Assembly: GCF_018336815.1 (NCBI RefSeq)
Contig: NZ_CP050497.1
Span: forward strand, 1,054,001 to 1,118,000
From: Treponema vincentii
GTDB taxonomy: Bacteria; Spirochaetota; Spirochaetia; Treponematales; Treponemataceae
DNA: 64,000 nt
Direction of reading: 5' to 3'
This document shows, piece by piece, positions 17,052-25,284 of the stretch (positions within the stretch are counted from its first letter, which is position 1; every line of letters starts with the position of its first letter). The notes under the pieces were generated by a model. It worked only from the letters and a program-made list of their open reading frames with translations, was not told the DNA's origin and searched no databases. Position numbers and translations under genes: made by a program.

Positions 17052-19115
17052 ATGCTTGAAAGTGTAAGTCCGATAATAATGCATCAGATAAACGGAGCGG
17101 CGTATTGCTGTCTTGCTTCGGGGATGGAGCCGCGTGCTTTTGCGCATTCGGCTGTTACCGATTATCTTCACGATGCCTGTTTGCGTATTGCGCCTGACGG
17201 GACGGTGCAGGAGTTTTATCTTAACGAAACCATTACGTTTTTTAATGCGGAAAAAGGACGGGAAGAGGTTGGGATTGTGCTGCCGCTGCGGGAAGCGCAA
17301 CCGCTTATCGGTTTGGCTTGTCCCGATACAGAGGATGCTGCTGCCGGTGCGTTCTGCGATCCGCAGGCGCTTCTTCGTACAGAGGCTGTATTACGAAAGC
17401 TGTACCGGCTTTTTTCTTGCCTTATCGCAGCGTATAACCAAGTCGCAGTAAGTGAAGATTATTTCCGAGCTGCGGTGTCCGCCCCCTTGTGTTTGCTGGC
17501 GGAGGGAGGAACGGACGGCGGCGCTCAAGAGCTTATCGTACTTTCGCCTCGATTAGTACTCCGCTGCGTTACTGCCGAAACCGCGGCGGCGCTCCGCTTC
17601 CATTATCCGTGGGTACATCCTGATGCGGAACGAGTACCGCTTGACGATGCTGCGTCCTTTTTCTTAGCAACGCTCAGCTATGCCTGTATAACCGGAGCGC
17701 CGCCTTTTAACAGTGCCGCTATCCCGTTTGTAGCGGTAGACGGGGATGAGGCTTGCGGCAGCGGTGCGGCGGAACAGCTTGTGCAGAATATACGGGACGG
17801 CGTTTATGTGCCGGTTGAACTCCGCTGTCCGGCGCTGTGTCCGCAGTTTGCGCGGCTTATCGATGAGGGGGTAGCCATAGCCGCGGGGCAGGGGAGTGCT
17901 AAAACTACAGGCCGGCATGATAGTGCCGAAACTGCCGCGTATAAGAGCATCGGGCTTGAAAAAACTGCGGGCGGCGATATAATGCCTAACTGCCACGCCG
18001 CGCCGCTCCTGCCGCTTGTAGAACAGCTCTGCAGCTATTCGTGCGGAGGGTTTAATACCCCGACGCTCTGCGTCGTAACAAAGGGTATTAAAGCCGACTG
18101 CAACCACCTTATGAGAACAACATACCCCGACGCTCGCGTCGGGGTTGTTGATTGCGATGAATCGTTGTCGCTCTTCGCCGGTATACAGATAGACGAAGTA
18201 CCGGCGCAACAGACGGCGCTTGAGGCTTTTATTCAAACAGCGAGGAAGCGCATCAGCCGCAAGCGCTTTGTTAGACGGAATTCCGGCAAAATTGCGGCAG
18301 CGGCGGTACTGTGTGCTGCGCTTATTGCCGTAACGTCAGCGGTGGTAATGCATATCCGTAAACCGCCTGAAACGGCAGGTATGTCAGCGGAAGCGGTGAT
18401 ACACGGTTTTTATACCGCTGTCGGAACACTCGATCAAACGATAACCGGCGCTTATACCAAAAACAAAGCCGCTGCCTTATACGACGGTCTGATGGTGCAT
18501 TTGTACGTAACCGGCAAAACACGCGAGGCCTACGAGCGCAAAAAGATTTATTACACGCCTCAGGAGTTCTTCAACCTCTGTGAATCTGCGCGGAGTGCCG
18601 ATGCCGTACCTGCTGCCGATGCAGCAACGGGGATGAATGCCGCCGGAAGTCAGGCTGCGAGTGCGCCGCAGGAGCAGGAACGGGAGCGCGATATGGAAGC
18701 GCGCCTCATTCGCTATAAAAAAGCGATTATCAAATCGCTGGGCGGAGGTTCCGTATACGGTATTTCCGGCTTGGAGATTGCTCCCGCTGCACAGACCGGG
18801 TGGTTTGACGTGAGGTTTTATCACTGGCTGCCGATTTTTTCATCGGAAGAAGCTGAGGCGGCGGCAAAGGCTATGGAAAAAGCGCTTGAAACTCCTGTAA
18901 GCGCATCCGATACGGAGCTTTCGGAGCGGGGGGCTTTTCCCGTACAGGTACTCTATAAGCATGACAGGGTACAGGTCATATCGGTTAAAGGCAGCTTTTT
19001 TATCGGGGCAATCGAATCGGCGGAAAATACGGTTGCCGCCGATTCGAGCAATGCACTGCTCGAAGATTGTGCGTTACCGCCCGCGGACAGGCCGGACTAT
19101 TTAAAAGGATTGTAA
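17052..19115 (+). CDS. Large hypothetical protein with one transmembrane segment and an in-frame palindromic insert
   Basis: A 687-residue protein that I cannot assign to a family. Residues 1-400 look cytoplasmic. A basic stretch (ARKRISRKRFVRRNSGK) precedes one membrane segment, IAAAAVLCAALIAVTSAVVM, near residue 420, and about 250 residues lie beyond it, presumably in the periplasm. Residues 331-367 are encoded by a palindromic DNA element also found between genes at 38 kb, so this piece is an insertion. Around it the protein is Ala-rich and unlike known domains. A TACAAT box lies at 17038. The stop is one base before tgt, suggesting co-transcription. Start: the ATG at 17052 has only a weak site. 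Confidence 0.75.
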   Translation: MLESVSPIIMHQINGAAYCCLASGMEPRAFAHSAVTDYLHDACLRIAPDGTVQEFYLNETITFFNAEKGREEVGIVLPLREAQPLIGLACPDTEDAAAGAFCDPQALLRTEAVLRKLYRLFSCLIAAYNQVAVSEDYFRAAVSAPLCLLAEGGTDGGAQELIVLSPRLVLRCVTAETAAALRFHYPWVHPDAERVPLDDAASFFLATLSYACITGAPPFNSAAIPFVAVDGDEACGSGAAEQLVQNIRDGVYVPVELRCPALCPQFARLIDEGVAIAAGQGSAKTTGRHDSAETAAYKSIGLEKTAGGDIMPNCHAAPLLPLVEQLCSYSCGGFNTPTLCVVTKGIKADCNHLMRTTYPDARVGVVDCDESLSLFAGIQIDEVPAQQTALEAFIQTARKRISRKRFVRRNSGKIAAAAVLCAALIAVTSAVVMHIRKPPETAGMSAEAVIHGFYTAVGTLDQTITGAYTKNKAAALYDGLMVHLYVTGKTREAYERKKIYYTPQEFFNLCESARSADAVPAADAATGMNAAGSQAASAPQEQERERDMEARLIRYKKAIIKSLGGGSVYGISGLEIAPAAQTGWFDVRFYHWLPIFSSEEAEAAAKAMEKALETPVSASDTELSERGAFPVQVLYKHDRVQVISVKGSFFIGAIESAENTVAADSSNALLEDCALPPADRPDYLKGL
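18042..18152 (+). repeat. Palindromic element inserted in frame in a coding gene (copy 1)
   Basis: A 111-base unit (37 codons, so the frame is kept) with three nested hairpins: TTTAATACCC/GGGTATTAAA, GACGC-tct-GCGTC inside it, and CCCCGACGC-tc-GCGTCGGGG at the 3' side. The same ordered blocks occur at 37980-38214. The encoded peptide (GGFNTPTLCVVTKGIKADC and onward) has no stop. The design resembles palindromic elements that insert into open reading frames in Rickettsia, but the sequence is different. Confidence 0.8.
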
Positions 19116-19116
19116 T

Positions 19117-20251
19117 ATGAGAGAACGGAAAAATATCTATACGCTTTTACATCAGGATGCAGGTTCAGCTGCCCGCACGGGAGTGATACGCCTGCCTCAC
19201 GGTACGGTACAAACCCCCGCCTTTATGCCGGTGGGAACGGCCGCGACGGTAAAAGGCATCACCAAGGATGATTTACATGAAATAGGTTTTGAAATCATCT
19301 TAGCGAATACCTACCACCTCTTTTTGCGTCCGGGTATGGACGTTATCAAGCAGGCGGGCGGGCTGCACGGGTTTTCCGGCTGGAATAAAAACTTTTTGAC
19401 GGATTCGGGCGGATTTCAGGTATTTTCGCTGTCTCAGTTGCGAAAAATTAAGGAAGAAGGCGTAACATTTCAGAGCCATATCGACGGCAGCAGGCAGTTT
19501 TTAAGCCCCGAAATCGCGGTGCAGGTGCAGGCCGCCTTTAATAGCGACATTCAAATGCAGCTCGATATCTGTTCCCCCTACGGCATTCCCAAAAAGGAAA
19601 CCGAAAAAGCGCTGACGCTCACAACCGCGTGGATGCATCGGGCGGTGCGGGAATGGGATCAAACGGAAGGGTACGAGGGAAGCCTTTTCCCGATTATACA
19701 AGGCGGTTTTTTTTGAAGATCTTCGCCTCAGAAGTATCGAATCGATTATGGAATGCGATCCGCACGGTATCGCAATCGGCGGCCTTTCCGTCGGCGAACC
19801 TGAGGATGTATACAAGGAATTTTTAGCCTTTACCGCCGCGCATGTTCCCAAACATAAACCGCTCTATGTGATGGGCATTGGCACCCCCGATTATATTTTA
19901 GAGGCGGTAAAGAACGGCGTCGATATTTTTGACTGCGTACTTCCGTCGCGGAATGCACGGAACGGAAATTTGTTTACCCGTACCGGTCCCATCTCAATTA
20001 AAAAGAAAGAATATGAATACGATTTCGGCCCGATCGATCCGAGCTGTTCCTGCAAGGTATGCCGGAATTACAGCCGCGCGTATCTGCGGCACCTGTTCCG
20101 CTGTAAGGAGATTCTGTATTCGATGCTTGCGACCTACCACAACTTAGCATTCCTCCATCGAATGGTTGCCGAAATCAGGGAAGCAATTACCGAAGATCGT
20201 TTTTCGGAATACTACCGCCGCTTTCTTAAAGATTATTATGGACGGGCTTAG
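19117..20251 (+). pseudogene. tgt: Queuine tRNA-ribosyltransferase, split by a +1 frameshift
   Basis: tRNA-guanine transglycosylase exchanges G34 for a queuine precursor in tRNAs with GUN anticodons. The first part (199 codons) carries GTVQTPAFMPVGT, LANTYHLFLRPG, the catalytic LTDSGGFQVFSL and FPIIQGG. The second (from about 19718) carries GGLSVGEP, MGIGTPDYI, FDCVLPSRNARNG and the zinc site CSCKVCRNYSRAYLRHL. Together they make a full-length enzyme. The break is a run of eight T (19707-19714); seven would keep one open frame. So this is a sequencing error, a slippage-controlled gene or a recent pseudogene. All catalytic residues remain. Confidence 0.9.
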
Positions 20252-20319
20252 AGCTTGTGAATAAGGCATTACGAAAGACTTGAGCACCGCATATACCGCC
20301 GTAATCAGCACGGTTCCAA

Positions 20320-21258
20320 TTACATTGTTTTCCAGCAACGTTCTTTCATAAAGCCGGCAATAATGGATACGTCTTCTCCTTCGTAATAGTTTACTAATAA
20401 CTGTTTAAACTCAGGAACTTCTTTTTCCGGAATTACAATAAAACCACCGCCATGAGAAATTAAATAATGATTTGCGAAAATAACGGATGCTCTCTTATTG
20501 CCGTCAAGAAATATCTGTGTCTTCATACAATAAAGGCAGAGTTTGATAGCAATAGTAATCGCATCATCATTCTCTTCGGTAATCTTTTGAATGCTATCTT
20601 TAACATCTGCTTCATTCGGTAACGGCGGAACATACGATGAACCGCCGATGGTTACCGGAACACCGCGGATACGCCCGCCTTCCGCAAAAAAACCTTCGTT
20701 TACCAGTTTTGCAATATAACTAAGCATATAATAGTCTGATCTACTTGCAATAACATCTTTATCCAGAATGAACTCCCAAGCATGTTTTAAGTTCAAAATC
20801 TTTTGAACATCAGCTGCTGTCATGCCGGAAACCTTTCCGTTTTCTATAATTTCTTCCGTCTGTGGAAAAGATGTTGCAACTCCCTCTAAGACCGCTTGAT
20901 CATAGATATTTACTTTCATATTGGCTCTTGCAAATGCAATATTTGCTATAACATTGGAAGATAGTCCGTCTTCCGAATATCCGGCAATGGCAAGTTGTTT
21001 TTCTATATCTCTCAGTTCTTTTCTTATTACACGAGCTTCTTTGGCATTACGAAGGAGCAGGTTATATAACTCATCTGTATAGACCCCTACGTATGTCGAT
21101 GTCTGTTTACCGGCTACACGCTTTCTAACATATAAATATTTTCCATCGCCGCGTTCTTTAATTTCAGGTGTACCGTCATACGGCAGTAAATGTAATCTGG
21201 CATAAAGATCGGCACGAACCCTAAGGAATTCCTGTATTTCATTGTATTTTGCTGCCAT
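20320..21258 (-). CDS. Fic-domain protein with altered catalytic motif
   Basis: A 312-residue Fic-family protein. The C-terminal Fic core reads QIFLDGNKRAS where the usual motif is HPFxDGNKR, so the catalytic His position holds Gln while the nucleotide-binding DGNKR is intact. The N-terminal 130 residues are helical and charged, and an SGMTAADVQKILN region may form the regulatory helix area. Canonical Fic enzymes transfer AMP to target proteins; with Gln at this position AMPylation is doubtful. It is possible that it binds nucleotide without transfer or has different chemistry. AAAGG precedes the ATG. A palindrome lies just upstream. Confidence 0.85.
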   Translation of the reverse strand: MAAKYNEIQEFLRVRADLYARLHLLPYDGTPEIKERGDGKYLYVRKRVAGKQTSTYVGVYTDELYNLLLRNAKEARVIRKELRDIEKQLAIAGYSEDGLSSNVIANIAFARANMKVNIYDQAVLEGVATSFPQTEEIIENGKVSGMTAADVQKILNLKHAWEFILDKDVIASRSDYYMLSYIAKLVNEGFFAEGGRIRGVPVTIGGSSYVPPLPNEADVKDSIQKITEENDDAITIAIKLCLYCMKTQIFLDGNKRASVIFANHYLISHGGGFIVIPEKEVPEFKQLLVNYYEGEDVSIIAGFMKERCWKTM

Positions 21259-21283
21259 TATCTTTTTTCCTTTGGGGAGTATT

Positions 21284-21299
21284 TATGATGTTTATCATA
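21284..21299. promoter_or_regulatory. Palindrome upstream of the fic gene
   Basis: TATGAT-gttt-ATCATA is a perfect inverted repeat 25 bases before the fic ATG, itself enclosed by GGGGAG/CTCCCC arms (21274-21279 and 21311-21316). It is a candidate operator, or a leader hairpin covering the start region. Confidence 0.4.
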
Positions 21300-21454
21300 C
21301 TATTATGCTCCCCAAAACTCAAGCAGAGAGCAAGACCTTTCTCAATAGCTGCCGATAGCCTTTAGCCAATGCTTTTTTTGTTATGCGGGCTTTTTCGTGT
21401 TTAAAAAAACTTCGGCTGCCCGCCGCGTGCATACCGGCAGCATAATACTTGTAA

Positions 21455-21592
21455 TTAAAAATAATGGGAGTTAATGCCGTTTCTAATCCAGTTATTGAGC
21501 CGCGTTTGCCATCCCTTACCGCTCGCTTTGAGCGCTTCGAGTAAATCCGCATCAACCCTGATGCTTAATACTTTTTTTTGCGGTTTCCACAT
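21455..21592 (-). CDS. BrnA/DUF4415-like antitoxin, orphan
   Basis: From the ATG at 21590-21592 the frame reads MWKPQKKVLSIRVDADLLEA, then LKASGKGWQTRLNNWIRNGI and SHYF: the ribbon-helix-helix C-terminal half of BrnA/DUF4415 antitoxins (IDADVLAWLKSQGKGYQTRLN type). The frame stays open upstream to 21649 without a better start. No BrnT-like toxin gene is visible on either side, so this is an orphan or truncated antitoxin. There is no convincing ribosome site. A different frame on the same strand (21319-21555) is longer but shows no conserved features. Confidence 0.55.
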   Translation of the reverse strand: MWKPQKKVLSIRVDADLLEALKASGKGWQTRLNNWIRNGINSHYF

Positions 21593-21734
21593 TGCTTTAT
21601 TAACAAGATGGCTCGGTCTTATCTGCGCTATCCGGTCATGCGCCTGCGATTACCGGATATGGCTGATGAGGATTCTTAACTTTAAATCGATAGGCTTCTC
21701 ATCAGTGCGCTATTGATGCAAACAGCGCTTTTTC

Positions 21735-21763
21735 TTGATATTGTGTCAGTAAAATCATATAGT
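21735..21763 (+). promoter_or_regulatory. Promoter of the tetR/zinc-ribbon operon with half operator
   Basis: TTGATA (21735-21740), a 17-base spacer and TATAGT (21758-21763) form a good sigma-70 promoter 45 bases before the TetR ATG. The spacer contains GTGTCAG, half of the TGACAnnnTGTCA sites seen at the flavodoxin promoter, which suggests autoregulation. Confidence 0.65.
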
Positions 21764-21807
21764 ATAGATGCATTGCCCGAAAACAAAAAAAGCTAAGGAA
21801 TTTTATC

Positions 21808-22431
21808 ATGCCGAAAACATCACCTGAATATATGGAAAACCGTAGAAATGAAATCATCGATGCCTGTAAAAAGCTGTATGAGACTCTGGATTTTAAAGAC
21901 ATTACGATAAAGGAAATTAGCACGGCAACCAGTTTTTCCCGCCCTTCCATTTACAATTATTTTAAAACAAAAGAAGAAATCTTTCTTGCAATTTTTCAGA
22001 CGGAGTATGAGCTTTGGACGGATGAACTGAATACCATACATCAAAATCTCAACCTTTCTGCAGCATCACTTCCAAAAAGAATTGCTCATAGCCTTGAAAA
22101 ACGCGGCCTGCTTTTAAAGCTGCTTGCGATGAATATGTACGATATGGAAGAACACAGCAGTCTGGAATGTCTGATATGCTTTAAGCGTGCCTACAAAGCC
22201 GCTTTTGATGCAGTTGAAAATCTGCTCAAGCGCTTTTATCCTTCGTTTTCGGCTGCCCGCCGCCAAGAATTCCTGTTTTCATTTTTCCCTTTCCTCTTTG
22301 GAATCTATCCTTATGCCTTTGCAACAAAAAAACAGATTGAAGCCATGAACCGGTGCGGATTTGAATACCCAAAGGTTACGATTTATAAGCTGGTGTATCA
22401 GTGTGTTACGCGGTTGCTTGGAAATTGCTAA
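21808..22431 (+). CDS. TetR family transcriptional regulator
   Basis: A 207-residue regulator with an N-terminal HTH (EIIDACKKLYETLDFKDIT, SFSRPSIYNYFKTKEEIF) and a helical C-terminal domain of the TetR_C type common in Firmicutes. AAGGAA precedes the ATG. It is followed by a small zinc-ribbon gene that its 3' end nearly touches, and about 700 bases later by the flavodoxin operon, whose promoter carries two TGACAnnnTGTCA palindromes. The matching half site in its own promoter makes it the likely repressor of both. Confidence 0.9.
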   Translation: MPKTSPEYMENRRNEIIDACKKLYETLDFKDITIKEISTATSFSRPSIYNYFKTKEEIFLAIFQTEYELWTDELNTIHQNLNLSAASLPKRIAHSLEKRGLLLKLLAMNMYDMEEHSSLECLICFKRAYKAAFDAVENLLKRFYPSFSAARRQEFLFSFFPFLFGIYPYAFATKKQIEAMNRCGFEYPKVTIYKLVYQCVTRLLGNC

Positions 22432-22456
22432 AAACTCTGAAACAGGAAGATGCTTC

Positions 22457-22912
22457 ATGTGCAAAGAATGTTATGTAAACGAAAGCAGAATTACGCCGCT
22501 GCTTAATCCTATTGAGTGTTTGGAACATCATACGCAGTATATATGCGGAACATGCGGGCGGTGTATTTGTATTGAGCATGATTCAAAGAGAGGCTTACAA
22601 AGATGGAATTTTCCCTTTAAGTCATTGGAAATTGCAAAGCTTTATTTACGGACAGCGGATTATACGGAAAAAAAGTCCTGCGATATTTATGAAATCGAAA
22701 ACAGCAAGGGAAAAAAATCGTATAAAATTTTTCCTTCTTATGATGATGTTCTGCTCTTTTTGAAAAAAAATAAAGATAAACAGTGCAAGCAGACCGCGCC
22801 TCTTTTTACAGCCGGAGAATATAAAGAATATCCGCATACACAGATACGCCGATTGACACCTGCTGAAGTAACACACTATACGAATGAACGCGAACACGGT
22901 ATTACCGTATAA
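22457..22912 (+). CDS. Conserved hypothetical Cys-rich protein
   Basis: A 151-residue protein starting MCKECYVNESRITPLLNPIE with a zinc-ribbon-like region: CKEC at the N-terminus and CGTCGRCICIEHD at residues 36-48. It continues RGLQRWNFPFKSLEIAKLYLR, a segment seen in proteins of unknown function that sit next to TetR regulators in Clostridia (from memory). The ATG at 22457 has AGGAAG upstream; the frame is open further 5' but only as overlap with tetR. It is probably co-transcribed with tetR. Its function is unknown; metal or nucleic-acid binding is possible. Confidence 0.7.
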   Translation: MCKECYVNESRITPLLNPIECLEHHTQYICGTCGRCICIEHDSKRGLQRWNFPFKSLEIAKLYLRTADYTEKKSCDIYEIENSKGKKSYKIFPSYDDVLLFLKKNKDKQCKQTAPLFTAGEYKEYPHTQIRRLTPAEVTHYTNEREHGITV

Positions 22913-22956
22913 ATTTCTTCCTGCTGCAAAACAGTTTAACAACAAGAAATTTCAAC

Positions 22957-23012
22957 TTGACACAATGTCAGTTTATTGCTATATTATACTTATAAAGCTG
23001 ACACTATGTCAG
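22957..23012 (+). promoter_or_regulatory. Promoter and twin operators of the flavodoxin operon
   Basis: TTGACA (22957-22962), 17 bases, TATATT (22980-22985). One palindrome, TGACAcaaTGTCA (22958-22970), overlaps the -35 box. A second, CTGACActaTGTCAG (22998-23012), lies just past the start site. This is the arrangement expected for a TetR-type repressor. Confidence 0.75.
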
Positions 23013-23115
23013 TAATAATTTAAAGAAAACCGATATACGAACGTGCAGATTGCAAAAGAATGCAGAGAGATAGCGGTTTTCCGCAGATTCGTTTTATACT
23101 TACAGGAGGCAAAAG

Positions 23116-23643
23116 ATGAAAAAATTTATTCTTTCAGTTTTAATGGGCGCCGGTATGGCCGTAGGACTTTCGGCAAAAACAGCGGTGGTATATTTTAGCG
23201 CAACCGGTACGACGGAACGGATGGCGAAAAATGCTGCAAACGCGATGGGGGCGGATATCTTTGAAATAGAGCCTGTCCACAAACACACTGCCGCCGATCT
23301 AAACTGGCATGATAAAAAATCACTCACCACAATCGAGTGTAACGACCCAAAATCCCGTCCGGCAATCGCAAATATGATTGATTTATCCGGCTACGACACC
23401 GTTGTTTTGTGCTATCCTATCTGGTGGGGATATGCGCCGAAGATCATGTATACCTTTGCCGAAAGTCAGAATTGGAGCGGGAAAAAACTTATTACTTTCT
23501 GCACATCAGGCGGAAGCGGGCTCGGCCGGAGCGGTTCAGACCTTGCAAAATACGCAAAGGGAGCAGACTTCAAGGGCGGAAAAGACTTTACGCGCGGAAG
23601 CGGTAACGATATTTCAAAATACGTGAACGGGATTTTGAAATAG
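23116..23643 (+). CDS. Flavodoxin with an N-terminal signal-like segment
   Basis: A 175-residue flavodoxin: FMN phosphate loop YFSATGTTERMAKNAA, flavin-stacking loop YPIWWGYAPKIMYTF, and C-terminal FCTSGGSGLGRSGSDL. It is preceded by MKKFILSVLMGAGMAVGLSA, which looks like a cleavable signal peptide; the ribosome site AGGAGGC is correctly placed for that ATG, so the extension is real. An exported or membrane-tethered flavodoxin is unusual. It is first in the TetR-controlled operon and probably supplies electrons or acts in quinone or xenobiotic reduction. Confidence 0.88.
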   Translation: MKKFILSVLMGAGMAVGLSAKTAVVYFSATGTTERMAKNAANAMGADIFEIEPVHKHTAADLNWHDKKSLTTIECNDPKSRPAIANMIDLSGYDTVVLCYPIWWGYAPKIMYTFAESQNWSGKKLITFCTSGGSGLGRSGSDLAKYAKGADFKGGKDFTRGSGNDISKYVNGILK

Positions 23644-23679
23644 GGGAAAACAATAACAAAAATCCGGGAGGAGAAATCA

Positions 23680-24030
23680 ATGAGCATAACGGTAAACATT
23701 CGTTACAGCGGTAAGGGAAATGCCGCGGTTAACTTTGCAAAGGAAATGACTGAAAGCGGAACGGTGGAAAAAATCCGTGCGGAAAAGGGCAACTTGCGCT
23801 ACGAATATTTTGTTCCGCTGTTTGACGGCAGCGGGAATGATGGAAAGACCGTGCTGTTGATTGATCAATGGGACAATCAGACGGCGATTGACGCTCATCA
23901 TGCTTCGCCTATGATGGAAACAATTTCTAAACTCCGTGAAAAATATAACCTTCACATGAGTGTAGAGCGTTTTGTTCCCGGCGGTGATATGCCGGAGAGC
24001 GATAAAAGTTTTTATAGGAGAATAACATGA
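23680..24030 (+). CDS. Antibiotic-biosynthesis-monooxygenase (ABM) domain protein
   Basis: A 116-residue dimeric alpha-beta-barrel protein of the ABM / quinol monooxygenase type: MSITVNIRYSGKGNAAVNFA, then GNLRYEYFVP and LIDQWDNQTAIDAHHASPMM. Relatives oxidise small quinols or act as stress-response monooxygenases. GGAGGAG precedes the ATG, and the stop overlaps the next gene in an ATGA. It belongs to the flavodoxin operon. Confidence 0.85.
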   Translation: MSITVNIRYSGKGNAAVNFAKEMTESGTVEKIRAEKGNLRYEYFVPLFDGSGNDGKTVLLIDQWDNQTAIDAHHASPMMETISKLREKYNLHMSVERFVPGGDMPESDKSFYRRIT

Positions 24031-24512
24031 CTTTAAACGAAACGTATACTTTGGCGAATGGGGTAAAAATTCCTAAGCTCGGACTGGGTACATGGCTTAT
24101 CGAAAACGATACGACGGCGAATGCGGTACGCAATGCCGTAAAAGCGGGCTACCGGCATATCGATACGGCGCAAGCCTATCAAAACGAAGCGGGAGTCGGC
24201 GAAGGTGTGCGTACCTGCGGTATACCGCGCACTGAATTATTCATTACGTCGAAAGTCGCCGCAGAGCATAAAAGCTATGAGGCGGCAGCTCTTTCAATCG
24301 ATGAAACGCTTAAGCGTATGCAGCTGGACTACCTCGATATGATGATCATCCACAGCCCGCAGCCGTGGAATGAATGGCGGGGGAAAGCTTTCCACACTAA
24401 AAGACTTTTTCGATTACGGAGACGACAGCCGCTTTCCCGTATTCAGCGGAAAATAAGGATGAGGGCATCTCTAAAAACTTCGATTTTTAGAGGTGCATAT
24501 ATCATCAAATGA
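24027..24512 (+). pseudogene. Aldo/keto reductase, truncated after the N-terminal half
   Basis: Residues 1-119 are a clear aldo/keto reductase: NGVKIPKLGLGTW, YRHIDTAQAYQNEAGVGEG, the catalytic Lys in LFITSKVAAEH, and LDYLDMMIIHSPQPWNEW. After about 24385 the frame turns into a basic, unrelated tail and stops; the C-terminal half with the NADPH-binding loops is missing. Another frame across the junction reads LSTLKDFFDYGDDSRFPVFSGK before a stop, the end of some other gene, so a deletion probably fused two genes. It starts in an ATGA overlap with the monooxygenase gene. Confidence 0.8.
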
Positions 24513-24596
24513 AGAAATCATATTCGGTGATTGGCTTAGAGATAGTGCACAAATCAAAAAAATGATTACCGATTTTAGAACTGCAAAAGAGACGTT

Positions 24597-24809
24597 CTAA
24601 ATGGAAATAAAGCGGAAGAATATAACGTGCGGAGCATTGCCTTTTGCCGTATTTCAACCGGAGTGTTTATGTTTCCGAATCGGTGCGCAGCGGAAATTGC
24701 GGTAGAAACCGTCCGAAAATACTTCGAGCAAACCGGAAGCGGGATGAAAGTCGTGTTTAACGTATTCAAAAACGAAGATTTTGCGATTTACAGCAAAATT
24801 TTATCATAG
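24597..24809 (+). pseudogene. Macrodomain (ADP-ribose hydrolase) C-terminal fragment
   Basis: The frame reads NKAEEYNVRSIAFCRISTGV, then FMFPNRCAAEIAVETVRKYF and KVVFNVFKNEDFAIYSKIL, the last third of a protein-ADP-ribose hydrolase macrodomain (SIAFCCISTGVFMFPN type). No start codon or N-terminal NAAN motif is present. Just upstream, 24493-24600 holds another 35-codon orphan (HISSNEEIIFGDWLRDSAQI) that I cannot assign. Both are remnants left by deletions inside this operon. Confidence 0.7.
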
Positions 24810-24840
24810 AAAGCGATTTTGCTATTAAAAGGAGGCTCTT

Positions 24841-25197
24841 ATGGAAAAAATAACGCAGACTGCGGGACGCGATATGCTCGGCGATTTTGCGCCGCTATTT
24901 GCTCATTTAAATGATGATGTACTGTTCGGTGAGGTGTGGAACGAAACCGCTATTGACGTAAAGACAAAATGTATCGTTACGGTTGTCGCGCTAATTGCTT
25001 CGGGAATTACCGACACGTCGCTTTCGTATCATTTGCAGAATGCCAAAAAATATGGCGTAACCAAGGCGGAGATTGCGGCGATCATCACGCATACGGCGAT
25101 GTACACAGGTTGGCCGAAAGGCTGGGCAGCATTCCGGTTAGCAAAGGATGTATGGAACGAAGCTGTGTCGGCAACGAATATAAAGGCGCAGTACTAA
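24841..25197 (+). CDS. Carboxymuconolactone decarboxylase family protein
   Basis: A complete 118-residue AhpD-like protein: FGEVWNETAIDVKTKCIVTV, then the helix YHLQNAKKYGVTKAEIAAII and GWPKGWAAFRLAKDVW. The usual CxxC of peroxidatic AhpD is not present (one Cys only), so decarboxylase- or isomerase-type chemistry is more likely than peroxidase. GGAGGC precedes the ATG. It is the last gene of the flavodoxin operon; families of this mix often handle oxidised quinones or xenobiotics. Confidence 0.88.
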   Translation: MEKITQTAGRDMLGDFAPLFAHLNDDVLFGEVWNETAIDVKTKCIVTVVALIASGITDTSLSYHLQNAKKYGVTKAEIAAIITHTAMYTGWPKGWAAFRLAKDVWNEAVSATNIKAQY

Positions 25198-25239
25198 AAT
25201 ACGATTTTCTTTCCTATCGGCAGCTTAAAGGAGTTCGTC

Positions 25240-25268
25240 TTGTGATTTTAATAAGGGTATGGTATATT
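25240..25268 (+). promoter_or_regulatory. Promoter of the MntA/HepT module
   Basis: TTGTGA (25240-25245), a 17-base spacer and TATATT (25263-25268) lie 16 bases before the nucleotidyltransferase ATG, with AAGGGA as the ribosome site between them. Confidence 0.6.
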
Positions 25269-25284
25269 TAAAAGGGAATGAAAT

